A DNA stretch of 64,000 nt from Corallococcus soli (GCF_014930455.1 NZ_JAAIYO010000014.1:124001-188000); one strand, 5' to 3'; positions 27,510-35,986 are shown, numbered from the stretch's first letter. Notes: generated by a model not told the origin, from the sequence alone. Numbers and translations are program-made.

Positions 27510-27788
27510 ATGGCGGACAACCCCATCGAGAAGCTGCACGAGCAGGAGCGGGAACACGAGCGGGAGCGGCTGCGCGCGCAGGAGGAGAAGGACCTGGAGG
27601 TGGAGTCCCACCGAGGAGCCCGGCCGCTGGAAGGCTACGCAGGCGGGCACACCACGTGGACGGGCGCGCAGGACGACGAGGCCGCCGCCCGCGTGCACGC
27701 TGGTGACGCGGACGCATCATGGGAGGCCAGTGAGCGTCAGGCCCGGCTGGAGCCCGAGCCCCACAGGATCGACGAAGACGGGGATTGA
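27510..27788 (+). CDS. Small highly charged protein
   Basis: A 92-aa protein, very rich in Glu/Arg at the start (IEKLHEQEREHERERLRAQEEKDLEVE), which should form a single amphipathic or coiled-coil helix, followed by a disordered acidic tail. It has an excellent ribosome site (AGGAGGTG) nine bases before the ATG, which makes it a confident gene despite no recognised family. It faces the NtrY-like kinase gene divergently. Confidence 0.7.
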   Translation: MADNPIEKLHEQEREHERERLRAQEEKDLEVESHRGARPLEGYAGGHTTWTGAQDDEAAARVHAGDADASWEASERQARLEPEPHRIDEDGD

Positions 27789-27823
27789 GCACGAGGGCCC
27801 CGCCCGGACGGGTTCGCCGAAGG

Positions 27824-27842
27824 AGGCGCGGGCCTCGCGCCT
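27824..27842. terminator. 7-bp perfect hairpin between convergent genes
   Basis: Arms 27824-27830 and 27836-27842 overlap the stop of the OmpA/MotB-like gene and lie after the small charged gene. Probably a bidirectional terminator. Confidence 0.4.
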
Positions 27843-28686
27843 ACTTGTTGGCCCGGACCTTCTTCACGATGACGGGCTTCGTGGGCGCGGGCTTCGCGGA
27901 GACCGACTTCGCGATGGCGGGGTTGCGCCGGGCGGACAGCTCCGGGATCAACAGCAGCTCGATGCGGCGGTTGCGAGCGCGCCCTTGCGGTGAGGCATTG
28001 GCCCCCAGGGGCCGCGTGTCACCGTAGCCGGCCGCGAGCATGCGCTTCGCGGGCACGCCGCCCTTGTCCTGGAGGAAGCGCACCACGTTGACGGCGCGCG
28101 CGACGGACAGCTCCCAGTTGGTGGGAAAGGTGGCCTGGAGCTTCGTCGAGGGGGGCGAGTCGTCGGTGTGCCCCGACACCTGGATGCGCTTGTCATCCAC
28201 CTTGGACAGCACGCCGCCCAGCCGGGTGAGGACCTCCTGGCCGCGCGCGCTGATGCTGGCGTCACCTGAATCAAAGAGGACCTTGTCCACGAGGTCCACC
28301 TGGATGCGGCCCTCGTTCTGCGTCAGGCGGACGGCGCCCTCCGCGATCTCCTTCTTCATCTTGTCCTGGAGGTCCTCGTAGGTGGCCTTGAGCCGGGCCA
28401 GCTCCGCCTCCTGCTCCTGCACCGTCTGGCTGAGCTGGGCCTTCTCGGTGTTGAGCTGATCCTTCTCCGTGGTCAGCTTCTCGCGCTCCACCTCCAGCGC
28501 GGCCAGCTTCGTCTCCAGCAGCTGCTTCGCGGCCTCGGCCTCGCTGGCCCGGGTGGCCGCCGCGGCCGCCGCCGCGTCGGAGAGCGTCGTGCTGCGATGC
28601 GACAGGTACAGCACCAGGCCCGCGAGCACCGTCACCAGCGCCGTCACCAGCCAGGGGACCCAGGCCCTTCCACGTTCCGTTTCCAT
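27841..28686 (-). CDS. OmpA/MotB-like cell-envelope protein with coiled coil
   Basis: A protein of 281 aa. One N-terminal membrane helix (WLVTALVTVLAGLVLYLS) is followed by a long coiled coil with four-to-five-residue repeats (EREKLTTEKDQLNTEKAQLSQ, about 50-110) and an OmpA/MotB peptidoglycan-binding domain (VLFDSGDASIS, VSGHTDDSPP, GYGDTRPLGAN, NRRIELLL). This architecture is seen in flagellar-motor MotB relatives and in stand-alone envelope linkers. No MotA-like partner is nearby, so a linker role is more likely. A lysine/alanine-rich tail (KSVSAKPAPTKPVIVKK) follows. ATG 28686 is supported by GGAGGTCGCGAC upstream. Confidence 0.85.
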   Translation of the reverse strand: METERGRAWVPWLVTALVTVLAGLVLYLSHRSTTLSDAAAAAAATRASEAEAAKQLLETKLAALEVEREKLTTEKDQLNTEKAQLSQTVQEQEAELARLKATYEDLQDKMKKEIAEGAVRLTQNEGRIQVDLVDKVLFDSGDASISARGQEVLTRLGGVLSKVDDKRIQVSGHTDDSPPSTKLQATFPTNWELSVARAVNVVRFLQDKGGVPAKRMLAAGYGDTRPLGANASPQGRARNRRIELLLIPELSARRNPAIAKSVSAKPAPTKPVIVKKVRANK

Positions 28687-28882
28687 GTCGCGACCTCCGG
28701 GAGGAATGGACGGCAGGCACGCTAGCGGCACCCGGCGGGTGCACCTCAAGGCGACCCGGGTGCGTGCAGGTGTCTGGAGGTGCATTGTTGAACCCGGGGC
28801 GCACGCGCGCGTCAGCGCGTCACCTTGCTTCCGGGACGGCGGGCCCCTTCGCTGTCCTCCGCCGTCCCCTGCTGCCCCTGCG

Positions 28883-29101
28883 TCAGGCGTCGGTGCCGCG
28901 AGAGCCCTTGCGCCGGCGCAGCGTCCAGCCCAGCGCCAGCAGGGACCCGACCGGTCACGCTCCTTGCGCCGGGCCCGCGCTGCAACCACCGCCGGAGTCG
29001 TCCTTGTCCTCCGCGATCGATTGAGTCCGGGAGGCGCCCGGGACGAATGACGCCACGGGAGCACGCGGTTCGCGTCCACAGGGAAAACAGCTTTGACTGT
29101 T
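28883..29101 (-). pseudogene. Remnant of a MYXO-CTERM protein with in-frame stop
   Basis: On the minus strand, one frame reads KDDSGGGCSAGPAQGA, then TGA (28955-28957), then PVGSLLALGWTLRRRKG and a stop at 28883-28885. Glycine-rich linker, GCS, a short hydrophobic helix and an arginine cluster form the MYXO-CTERM sorting signal. No gene body precedes it: the frame is open only back to about 29101, and its upstream part is not protein-like. I read this as the 3' end of a lost gene. It fills most of the 467-nt gap before the GH43 gene. Confidence 0.55.
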
Positions 29102-29120
29102 TTATCTGGACCACCATACT
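29084..29120 (+). promoter_or_regulatory. Promoter with operator-like palindrome for the GH43 gene
   Basis: TTGACT (29093-29098) and CATACT (29115-29120) are spaced by 16 nt, close to a housekeeping -35/-10 pair. The perfect 7-bp inverted repeat AAAACAG / CTGTTTT (29084-29090 and 29097-29103) overlaps the -35, a position suited to a repressor. The start codon is 34 nt downstream of the -10. Confidence 0.45.
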
Positions 29121-29153
29121 GGTTCACCTTCCCCCCTGCTTGGAGGTCATCGC

Positions 29154-30593
29154 GTGAAACAATCCCCCCGCATCCTTTCCCTGACGTTCGTGGGCGCCGT
29201 GTCAGCGCTCATGTCCGGCTGCGGCCCTGACGCCGCGCCCGTGGACACGTCCCCCGTGGGCTCCGCCGCCCAGGAGCTCGCGTGCAGCACGCGCATCACC
29301 TACGGCGACCGGTGGATCCGTCCGTCGGGCCACCCGGCGCAGTACGACGTCGCGGCGGACCTGGTGACGTGGGACGGCACCTGCGTCAACGAGGGCACCA
29401 ACTCCTACGCGGTGCTCTCCAACGGCTGGAAGCCGTACTTCACCGGCAACAACGCGTGTGTCCTCGCGCTCGACACGGATTGCGCCGGAGCCGCTGCGTG
29501 CGCGACGCGTGTCTCCTATGGGGCGGCGTGGCTGGCCCCGGCGAACCACCCGGCGCGGTACGACGACGTCGGCGGACGCGTGTACTGGGACCGGGCGTGC
29601 ACGAACGCTTCCCCCAATTCCTACACGGTGCTGTCCAACGGCTGGGCGCCGTACTTCAGCGGCTCGAACGCGTGTGGCATGTCGTTCCGGTACACGGGCT
29701 GCGGCGGGCTGTACCAGAACCCGGTGGTCCCGGTGGACTGCGCGGACCCGGGCGTCATCCATGATGGGACGCGGTATGTGGCCGCCTGCACGTCCGGAGG
29801 GGCCGCCAGCGCCTTCCCGCTGCGCACGTCGACGGACCTGGTGACGTGGACGGGCGCGGGCTCCATCTTCCCGTCCGGGACGCGGCCCTCGTGGGCGACG
29901 GGCGACTTCTGGGCGCCGGAGATCCACAAGGTGGGCACGCGCTTCATCGCGTACTACACGGCGCGGCACTCGTCTGGACGGCTGTCCATTGGCGCGGCCA
30001 CGTCGGCCAGCGCGCTGGGGCCGTTCACCGACCTGGGCCGGCCGCTGGTGTACGACGCGAACATGGGGATGATTGACGCGACCTTCTTCAAGGACACCGC
30101 GGGCACGCCGTTCCTCGTGTGGAAGGCGGACGGCAACGCGGTGGGGCAGCCCACGCCCATCTACGGCCAGCAGCTGTCGGCGGATGGCCTGGCGCTGGTG
30201 GGGACGCGCCGCACGCTCATGACCAACAACCTGTCGTGGGAGGGCGGCGTCGTGGAGGCGCCGTGGGTCGTCGCGCGCGGCGGCTACTACTACCTCTTCT
30301 ACAGCGGCAACGCGTACTACAACAGCACGTACGCCGTGGGCGTGGCGCGCGCCACCAGCCCGCTGGGCCCGTACACGAAGCTCGGCGCGCCCATCCTCAA
30401 GACGGGTGGCGGCTGGGTGGGACCGGGGCACAACTCCGTCGTCACCGGGCCTCGCGGCGAGAGCTTCATGGTCTACCACGCATGGAACAGCGCCCACACC
30501 GCGCGGGTGATGCTCGTGGACGCCATCACCTGGCCCAACGGCTGGCCCGCGGTCCCCGAGGGTCCGTCGGTGGGCTCGCGGCCGGTGCCGTAG
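29154..30593 (+). CDS. GH43-family glycoside hydrolase lipoprotein
   Basis: A protein of 479 aa, with a GTG start after GGAGGT. A lipobox (SALMSGCGP) is followed by two ~60-residue repeats (43-104 and 116-174; RxxYGxxWxxPxxHPAxYD...SYxVLSNGWxPYFxGxNAC) and a five-bladed beta-propeller domain. The GH43 general base is probably Asp198 in DCADPGVIHDG. The later MIDATFF and GGVVEAPWVV supply the other acidic residues expected for the family. GH43 enzymes cut arabinan or xylan side chains. The N-terminal repeats may bind polysaccharide. It is likely surface-anchored and induced by substrate through the upstream palindrome. Confidence 0.85.
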   Translation: MKQSPRILSLTFVGAVSALMSGCGPDAAPVDTSPVGSAAQELACSTRITYGDRWIRPSGHPAQYDVAADLVTWDGTCVNEGTNSYAVLSNGWKPYFTGNNACVLALDTDCAGAAACATRVSYGAAWLAPANHPARYDDVGGRVYWDRACTNASPNSYTVLSNGWAPYFSGSNACGMSFRYTGCGGLYQNPVVPVDCADPGVIHDGTRYVAACTSGGAASAFPLRTSTDLVTWTGAGSIFPSGTRPSWATGDFWAPEIHKVGTRFIAYYTARHSSGRLSIGAATSASALGPFTDLGRPLVYDANMGMIDATFFKDTAGTPFLVWKADGNAVGQPTPIYGQQLSADGLALVGTRRTLMTNNLSWEGGVVEAPWVVARGGYYYLFYSGNAYYNSTYAVGVARATSPLGPYTKLGAPILKTGGGWVGPGHNSVVTGPRGESFMVYHAWNSAHTARVMLVDAITWPNGWPAVPEGPSVGSRPVP

Positions 30594-30760
30594 GCAATCG
30601 CAGGCAACACCCACCGCAGTGAAGTGTTGAGCAAGCCCGGAGGCGAGCCGTCGCGCGCCGCCTCCGCGGCTTCATCACGAGGCGATGCGAGCCAGGAACA
30701 TCGCCAGGCCTCCTGGGCAAAACCGCCGTCGCCGCGAGCCGCATCGGCTACCCTGGGCCC

Positions 30761-32065
30761 ATGGCCGACTGGAAACGCCTTGAGAAGCTCAACGCAGGGG
30801 AGCGCATCCTCTACTCCGACCCCTTCCTCGACACGAAGCGCGAGGTCTGGTTCTTCGCCGCGGAGTACAAGTTCCGCGTGTGGAGCGACGGCGTCCTCCA
30901 CAAGGCGCAAGAGACACCACTCACGGTGTCAGGGCCCGTGACGGAGCGCTTCACGCTCTACAAGCTGATGGACCAGCTCTTCGTCGACGTGGAGGTCCGC
31001 AAGGACGCGGCCGTGGTCCGCCGGGGTGTCCTGAACGGCGCCGACCTGTCGACACGCATCGAGCCCTCCGAAGTCGAGCCGCTGCTCGCGCGCTACCGGG
31101 CGCTGGGCTTCCGGGATGGCACGCCGTGGAACGCGACGAAGACGCAGGTGACGCGACGGGAGTATCGCAAGGGCCCGTCCTCCCAGTGGACGGTGGAGGT
31201 GGATGGCGACACGGTCGTGGAGGGCGCGCGCAAGACGCTCCCCACCTCGAGCCGCGAGGCGGCCATCGCGCTCGCGGAGAAGCGCATCCGCGCGAAGGAG
31301 AAGGCCGGGTTCGCGCTGCACCTCATCGAGCTCACCTCCGCGACCCGCCCCAACCCCGTCCCCCGTCCCGCGAAGGGAGCCCCCCGGCGCCCTCCCCTGC
31401 CGAAGGCGCCTCCGTTGGCGAAGCCGAAGGACGCCTACGCCGCGGTGGACGCGGCCATCGGTATCCTCAAGGACCTGCACACGCGCATCCCGGTGGCCCA
31501 CTTCGTCACCGAGTGCCTGGAGCCGAAGACGGCCCGCGCGCGCGTCACTCCCGTGGAGAACGCCTCCACCTTCTTCCTGCGCCTGCACAAGAACCGCGTC
31601 GGACGCTGGGCGAAGGCGAAGCCCCGCGCGCCGAAGAAGGGCGAGTCCAGCTGGGCCTACTTCGCCCGGGTGTATGGCTCCATCACCTGGATCCTCCATG
31701 GTCGGGCGGATGAGGGCCTGTCGATGTTCTATTGCGGCAACGTGACCGGGGGCGGTTGGAGCTGCCTGGAGATCGACAGCGACAGCGACTACCCCATCGA
31801 AGACCTGGTGGAGAACACGGGCAACGAGGAACTCGAGGACCTCTTCGTGTTCCACGGCGGGGCGCACCATGGCCGCGCGTTCGCCTTCGACCCGCGCGAG
31901 GTCTCCTCCGCGGGCGAGCAGGCCATCATCCCATTCGATGACAACCTCACCCGGCTTCCCAGGCGCGTGAAGCCCGAGCGGATCGTCCCCTTCGGAGACT
32001 GGCTCTACAAGCGTGTCGTGGCCCTCACGAAGGTCGCGGAGCGCAACCTGCGTGAGCTGAGCTGA
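30761..32065 (+). CDS. Hypothetical protein with SMI1/KNR4-like C-terminal region
   Basis: A protein of 434 aa without signal or membrane segment. The N-terminal half (to about 200) alternates strands and charged helices (WFFAAEYKFRVWSDGVLHKAQ, SSQWTVEVDGDTVVEGARKTLP). A proline/lysine linker (about 203-225) follows, and the C-terminal 200 residues end in FVFHGGAHHGRAFAFDP and ERIVPFGDWLYKRVV. That order is reminiscent of SMI1/KNR4 domains, which often serve as immunity or binding modules. The resemblance is weak and by eye. It sits 230 nt upstream of the toxin cassette, separated from it by a strong terminator. Confidence 0.6.
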   Translation: MADWKRLEKLNAGERILYSDPFLDTKREVWFFAAEYKFRVWSDGVLHKAQETPLTVSGPVTERFTLYKLMDQLFVDVEVRKDAAVVRRGVLNGADLSTRIEPSEVEPLLARYRALGFRDGTPWNATKTQVTRREYRKGPSSQWTVEVDGDTVVEGARKTLPTSSREAAIALAEKRIRAKEKAGFALHLIELTSATRPNPVPRPAKGAPRRPPLPKAPPLAKPKDAYAAVDAAIGILKDLHTRIPVAHFVTECLEPKTARARVTPVENASTFFLRLHKNRVGRWAKAKPRAPKKGESSWAYFARVYGSITWILHGRADEGLSMFYCGNVTGGGWSCLEIDSDSDYPIEDLVENTGNEELEDLFVFHGGAHHGRAFAFDPREVSSAGEQAIIPFDDNLTRLPRRVKPERIVPFGDWLYKRVVALTKVAERNLRELS

Positions 32066-32086
32066 GCCCGGGCCTTCGCCCCGGGC
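32066..32086 (+). terminator. GC-rich hairpin after the SMI1-like gene
   Basis: Perfect arms GCCCGGG (32066-32072) and CCCGGGC (32080-32086) begin directly after the stop codon, with a 7-nt loop. Probable terminator isolating the downstream toxin cassette. Confidence 0.5.
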
Positions 32087-32214
32087 CTGCCGTGGCGCCA
32101 GGTCCGGCCGCTCCGTGTCGAGGTCCGGGCCTTCATCTGGACGCCTCTTGCCCCTGGGATGCACAAGGGGCGCCCCGAGGAGGTTCCGGGCAGGGAGCTG
32201 GCAACTGTCTTTAG

Positions 32215-32293
32215 GGGACGGGGCCAGACGTCACCCGTCCCGGGATGGACCACAGCAGGTTGTGCCTCTATTCACTTCAAGTGAAGATAGAGG
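32215..32293 (+). promoter_or_regulatory. Structured leader of toxin cassette, sequesters ribosome site
   Basis: Two stem-loops are visible. The first is an 8-bp perfect stem (32215-32222 with 32234-32241). The second pairs CTCTAT-TCACTT (32266-32277) with AAGTGA-ag-ATAGAG (32279-32292), leaving only a two-base bulge. Its right arm covers the GAGG ribosome site (32290-32293) six bases before the ATG at 32299, so folding would block translation of the first gene. Confidence 0.5.
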
Positions 32294-32298
32294 CGACC

Positions 32299-33390
32299 AT
32301 GAACCTCGCCATCACCAGCCTGGGGATGATCTGCTCGGTCGGTTACGGCGCCGCGGCTTCGTGCGCGGCGATCCGGGCCGGCATCGCCCGGCCTCGGGAG
32401 TTGGAGTCATTCCGGGTGACCGAGGGCGACCCCGCCAATGAGGCCGCGCTGATGGGGCACCCCGTCGAGGGCTACACGGAAGGCTATAGCCGACAGGCCC
32501 GCTGGCTGCGGCTCGCCCTGGGCAGCCTCGCGGAGCTAAGAACATACGGGGGCCTTCCGGACCCACGGCAGGCGGGCTTCTGGAAGCGTACCGGTCTGGT
32601 GGCGGCGCTCCCCTGGCCTGATGAGGAATGGCTGGAGCTGGCGGGTGGAAGCGACGTGCTCGCGCGTCAGGCGTACCTGGAGCCACTGATTGACGCCAGC
32701 CGGCTTCCCATTTCCATTGAGCATACCCTGGGCGTCTGGGCAGGGCATGCGGGCACCATTGAGGCGGTGGGATGGGCCCGGACACAGCTGTCCCAGCGGC
32801 GCATGGATCGGGTGGTGGTCCTCGCGGCGGACTCCTATCTGGACCAGGCCACGCTGGACGAGTTGCTAGAGCAGCGCCGGCTGAAGTCGGGGGACGTGCC
32901 CTGCGGCATGGCGCCCGGAGAAGCCGCCGCGTGCTTCCTGCTGGAGCCCGAGACCGACGCGCAGCGGCGTGGAGCCCGGATCGAAGCGAGGATCCGCTCG
33001 GTGGGCATGGCGCGGTGCGAGCCTTTCGATCTCCAGGGTGCGCACGATGGCGCTGCGCTCAGTCGGGCCACCGCGCAGGCCCTGGAGGGCTCGGGCCTGG
33101 AGGGGCTGTTCGATGGGGACCTGCACACGGACCTGAATGGTGAGAACTGGCGCGCGCGACAGGTGTCCTACCTGCGTCTCCGCCTCGACTCCCGCCTGTC
33201 GCCTCGATCCCGGCTCCTCACCGCGTGCACGTCCCTGGGTGACGTGGGGGCGGCCAGTGGCGCGGTATCGGTGTGTGCCGCGGTCCGTGCGTGGAGGCGC
33301 GGCCATGCGGGCGGACCGCACTCCCTGGTCGTCTCGATCTCCGACCGGGGCCACTGCGGCGCCATGGTGCTGGAACAACACCGGAGCTGA
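32299..33390 (+). CDS. Ketosynthase/thiolase-fold protein lacking catalytic residues
   Basis: A protein of 363 aa with the fold markers of beta-ketoacyl synthases: ITSLGMICSVGYGAAAS, a central HAGTIEAVGWARTQL helix, GMAPGEAAACFLLE (usual GEGAA) and LLTACTSLGDVGAASGAV (usual SxxGHxxAAAG). The active-site Cys position falls in WAGHAG with no cysteine, and the second catalytic His (GH) is GD here, so it should not make C-C bonds. Thiolase-like proteins recur next to secreted toxins, including type VI effectors, where an adaptor or loading role is inferred. The stop is one base before the AHH nuclease start. Confidence 0.75.
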   Translation: MNLAITSLGMICSVGYGAAASCAAIRAGIARPRELESFRVTEGDPANEAALMGHPVEGYTEGYSRQARWLRLALGSLAELRTYGGLPDPRQAGFWKRTGLVAALPWPDEEWLELAGGSDVLARQAYLEPLIDASRLPISIEHTLGVWAGHAGTIEAVGWARTQLSQRRMDRVVVLAADSYLDQATLDELLEQRRLKSGDVPCGMAPGEAAACFLLEPETDAQRRGARIEARIRSVGMARCEPFDLQGAHDGAALSRATAQALEGSGLEGLFDGDLHTDLNGENWRARQVSYLRLRLDSRLSPRSRLLTACTSLGDVGAASGAVSVCAAVRAWRRGHAGGPHSLVVSISDRGHCGAMVLEQHRS

Positions 33391-33391
33391 C

Positions 33392-34360
33392 ATGTCCCAC
33401 GACCAGAACACGGACAAGAAGAAGAGAAAGTCCGCCGATGCGAAGCACCTCGAGGACATCGGCGGGTACCCCCATGCATTCACGAAGGGCACCGAGAACG
33501 GCAAGTGCATCTGGCGCGGGCTCTACAGACACAAGGTCCACTCCTGCAGCTACCGCTACCAGGCGGTGCAGCGCGCTGGCGAGGACGCCAAGGTCTACAA
33601 CTGGCCTGCCTACAAGGACGCTGCCGACCGGGGGGAGAAGATCAGGACCAGCCTCAAGACCAACGACGCCGGGGAGCCTGCCGGCAACGTCTGGTACCTG
33701 AAGTACTACAAGCTCGATCTCGATGCCCCCAAGGAATTCGAGTGGGACCTGAAGGGCAAGAACTTCCAGGGACCGCTCAAGCCCTATTGGAACAACGCCC
33801 ACCACCTCCTGCCGATTGGCATGTTCAGGGAGAGCCTGGTCAAGATCTCGTCGGAGATGGCCGAGACGCGGCGGGCCGCGAACAAGCAACTGCTGACGGT
33901 CGATGGCGACATCTGCAAGATCCTTGAGATGTCCCTGCTGGAGAAGATGTACAACGTCAACCACAAGCTGAACATGATCATCCTGCCCATGGATGACAGC
34001 GTTTCGGACATCCTCCGACTGCCCAAGCACGGAGGGGCCGACTCCAACTTCCACGGCCAGTACGACGCCCTCGCCAAGATCCAACTGGACAAGGTCATGG
34101 ATTTCTATCGCACCTACTTGAATGATCTGCCGGACAAGGAACATCTGACGGACGAGCAGAAGGAAGCACAGAAGGGGCGGCTGGAGCTGTTATCGCAGCG
34201 CCTTTACAAGCTGCTGACAAGCGAATGCCTTCGAGGCAGTCCACCAGGCACCCCGTACCAGGGGGGCAGGAATCTGGAGAATCAGGCTCCTGAGTGGAAG
34301 AGGGAAATCGATAGTGCGGTGCCCGGCATCAGAACGCGGCGCCCTGGAGGCATGGGATGA
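33392..34360 (+). CDS. AHH-family nuclease toxin
   Basis: A protein of 322 aa. The central NNAHHLLPIGMF carries the A-H-H signature of the AHH group of HNH/ENDO VII-like nucleases, with supporting later residues in YNVNHKLNMIILPM (Asn-His) and HGGADSNFHGQYD. There is no signal peptide or PAAR/VgrG domain, so delivery probably uses a separate secretion route, with the upstream ketosynthase-like protein as a possible adaptor. The N-terminus is lysine-rich. The base composition is visibly less GC-rich than its neighbours, suggesting transfer. The last 4 nt overlap the immunity gene start (ATGA). Confidence 0.85.
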   Translation: MSHDQNTDKKKRKSADAKHLEDIGGYPHAFTKGTENGKCIWRGLYRHKVHSCSYRYQAVQRAGEDAKVYNWPAYKDAADRGEKIRTSLKTNDAGEPAGNVWYLKYYKLDLDAPKEFEWDLKGKNFQGPLKPYWNNAHHLLPIGMFRESLVKISSEMAETRRAANKQLLTVDGDICKILEMSLLEKMYNVNHKLNMIILPMDDSVSDILRLPKHGGADSNFHGQYDALAKIQLDKVMDFYRTYLNDLPDKEHLTDEQKEAQKGRLELLSQRLYKLLTSECLRGSPPGTPYQGGRNLENQAPEWKREIDSAVPGIRTRRPGGMG

Positions 34361-34935
34361 AGTTCTACAATTGGAACGTCGTAGGAGACTTTGACCGGGA
34401 TCGCTGTTTCCTCGACGCGGCTCCGCATGCGCTCGCATCCCGGAGCGTCAACCTGTCACGGGGCCTGTCCACCCAGGGTATCTACCCTGCGGATCCGCGC
34501 ATCAACCTGAGCGAGGAGTACCCCGGGCTGCGCCTGGAGTCCTTCATCGGCAACGTCAAGAACATCCTCGTGGTCTCCAGTCCGCTGCGCGCGCTCCTTG
34601 AGCAGTGGTGCAAGGGCATGGAGATCGAATACCTGCCGGTGCACATCTACAACCACCGGGACCGGCTGCACACCAGCGACTATTCCATCATCAACCCGCT
34701 GGGAGCGCTCGACTGCCTGGATCCGGATGCCAGCGAGGTGGTGCGGCTGGGCAAGGAGATACTGAGCGTCGAGCGCATCGTGCTGTCGCCCCAGCGGCTC
34801 AAGGATGCGCCGCCCCTGTTCCGCATCCTTGAGGATCCGAGCGTCTATGTGGTGACCGAGCCGCTGGCCCGGGCCCTCCACGAGGGAGGCTTCACCAACG
34901 TCGTCCTCCACGAGATGGAGACGTCCGACTCATGA
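34357..34935 (+). CDS. Imm11 (MXAN_0049-type) immunity protein
   Basis: A protein of 192 aa. The opening MKFYNWNV, the DPRINLSEEYPGLRLESFIGNVKNILVVSS segment (in parts) and the late HIYNHRDRLHTSDYSIINPLG are typical of the Imm11 / immunity MXAN_0049 family, which in M. xanthus-type loci sits next to AHH toxins. It should bind and neutralise the AHH nuclease encoded just upstream; both genes share a 4-nt start/stop overlap, giving matched synthesis. No signal peptide: cytosolic. The end overlaps the next gene by 4 nt. Confidence 0.88.
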   Translation: MKFYNWNVVGDFDRDRCFLDAAPHALASRSVNLSRGLSTQGIYPADPRINLSEEYPGLRLESFIGNVKNILVVSSPLRALLEQWCKGMEIEYLPVHIYNHRDRLHTSDYSIINPLGALDCLDPDASEVVRLGKEILSVERIVLSPQRLKDAPPLFRILEDPSVYVVTEPLARALHEGGFTNVVLHEMETSDS

Positions 34936-35708
34936 GCCTCGGCTCCGTCTTCTTGCCCGCCTTCCGGAAGAACGCGCTGGCCGCCAATACGCGCTTGCTG
35001 CCGCGCATCCTTGAAGGCGAGGCGGGTGCGGCGGAGGTGCAGGACTTCTGCAGGAACTACCGCGTCGCGGCCATCTGCTCGCTGCTCCTGGCCGCGTCGG
35101 CTGAAGACTTCCACCGCTTCCTGCGCAAGAGCGCGGCAGCCTTCGCCTTCTACAGCGCCCGCAAGTCCCCCGCCTTCACCCTGCCCCGGGCCCTGGCCCC
35201 GGCGATGGATGCGCTGGCATGCGGGGACTTCGAGGCAGCCGCCACCATCTTCCAGCAAGTGGGCGACACCTGGGACCCGGGCACCGAATACGAGGAGGAC
35301 TTCCTCTACGCCCGCTTCCTGGGTGCGCACTTCTTCGGGGCACCGGACCCAGCGAGGGATGCCGGCTGGGTGGACCGCTACGCCGAGCTTGTCGGCACCA
35401 GAGATGACGCGCGCCTGAGCGTGTTGCGCGCCTTCCTCGCGGGTGACGCGGAGCGCTTCGAGCAGGGGCTGGAGCAGTTGCTGTCTGAACGGGCCCGGCG
35501 ATACCAACGGCTGGCCGCCAAGCAAGCCATTCCCCTCTGGGAGTCCTCGACTGAGGGATACATCAGCATCGAGGGCCTGGCACTGCTGGCGCTCGCGGAG
35601 CGAAAGGGTCTGCACACGCGCACCGACTATCTGCACGTTCCCGCCCTGGTCCGGCTGCCGGCGACCCGGACAGGCACGAGAGCGGACTGGCGTCAGCCCT
35701 TGGACTGA
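34932..35708 (+). CDS. Imm49-family immunity protein
   Basis: A protein of 258 aa, nearly all helical. The late part EGYISIEGLALLALAERKGL, then a tyrosine/leucine-rich DYLHVPALVR, is the hallmark end of Imm49 proteins. The earlier helices (VAAICSLLLAASAEDFHRFLRKSA, FEAAATIFQQVGD) resemble the TPR-like repeats of that family. A second immunity protein in one cassette could guard against the same toxin by another mode or against a related toxin from kin. It is translationally coupled to Imm11. Cytosolic. Confidence 0.8.
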   Translation: MSLGSVFLPAFRKNALAANTRLLPRILEGEAGAAEVQDFCRNYRVAAICSLLLAASAEDFHRFLRKSAAAFAFYSARKSPAFTLPRALAPAMDALACGDFEAAATIFQQVGDTWDPGTEYEEDFLYARFLGAHFFGAPDPARDAGWVDRYAELVGTRDDARLSVLRAFLAGDAERFEQGLEQLLSERARRYQRLAAKQAIPLWESSTEGYISIEGLALLALAERKGLHTRTDYLHVPALVRLPATRTGTRADWRQPLD

Positions 35709-35986
35709 CAGCGAGAGGCATACACCTCCACGCCACCGCCTGCTCCAGGCCGGGCCCACAGCCGGTGAGCGCGAGCATGAGCGCCACAGTCAGCGGGGTG
35801 AGGGACTTCGCGCGGTGATGCCGACCTCGCGGCTCGGAGGTGGCACGAGAAGGGGCTTCGGGAGATTCGAAGTGAGGCATGGGGCTGATGCATTTGATCC
35901 CCCATTCCTGCTTAGGTCCTGGACGCAGCTCACACTTCGCGTGCGCTGTCCTTCACCCCACGCGCTTCCCCCTCCCCCGAGGCTCC
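35709..35986. other. Gap with possible lipoprotein 5' remnant on minus strand
   Basis: A minus-strand frame beginning near 35880 includes LTPLTVALMLALTGCGPG, a textbook lipobox signal peptide. It then loses protein-like character and runs into the end of the Imm49 gene. It could be the truncated start of a former lipoprotein gene at the cassette border, or a coincidence. Confidence 0.3.
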
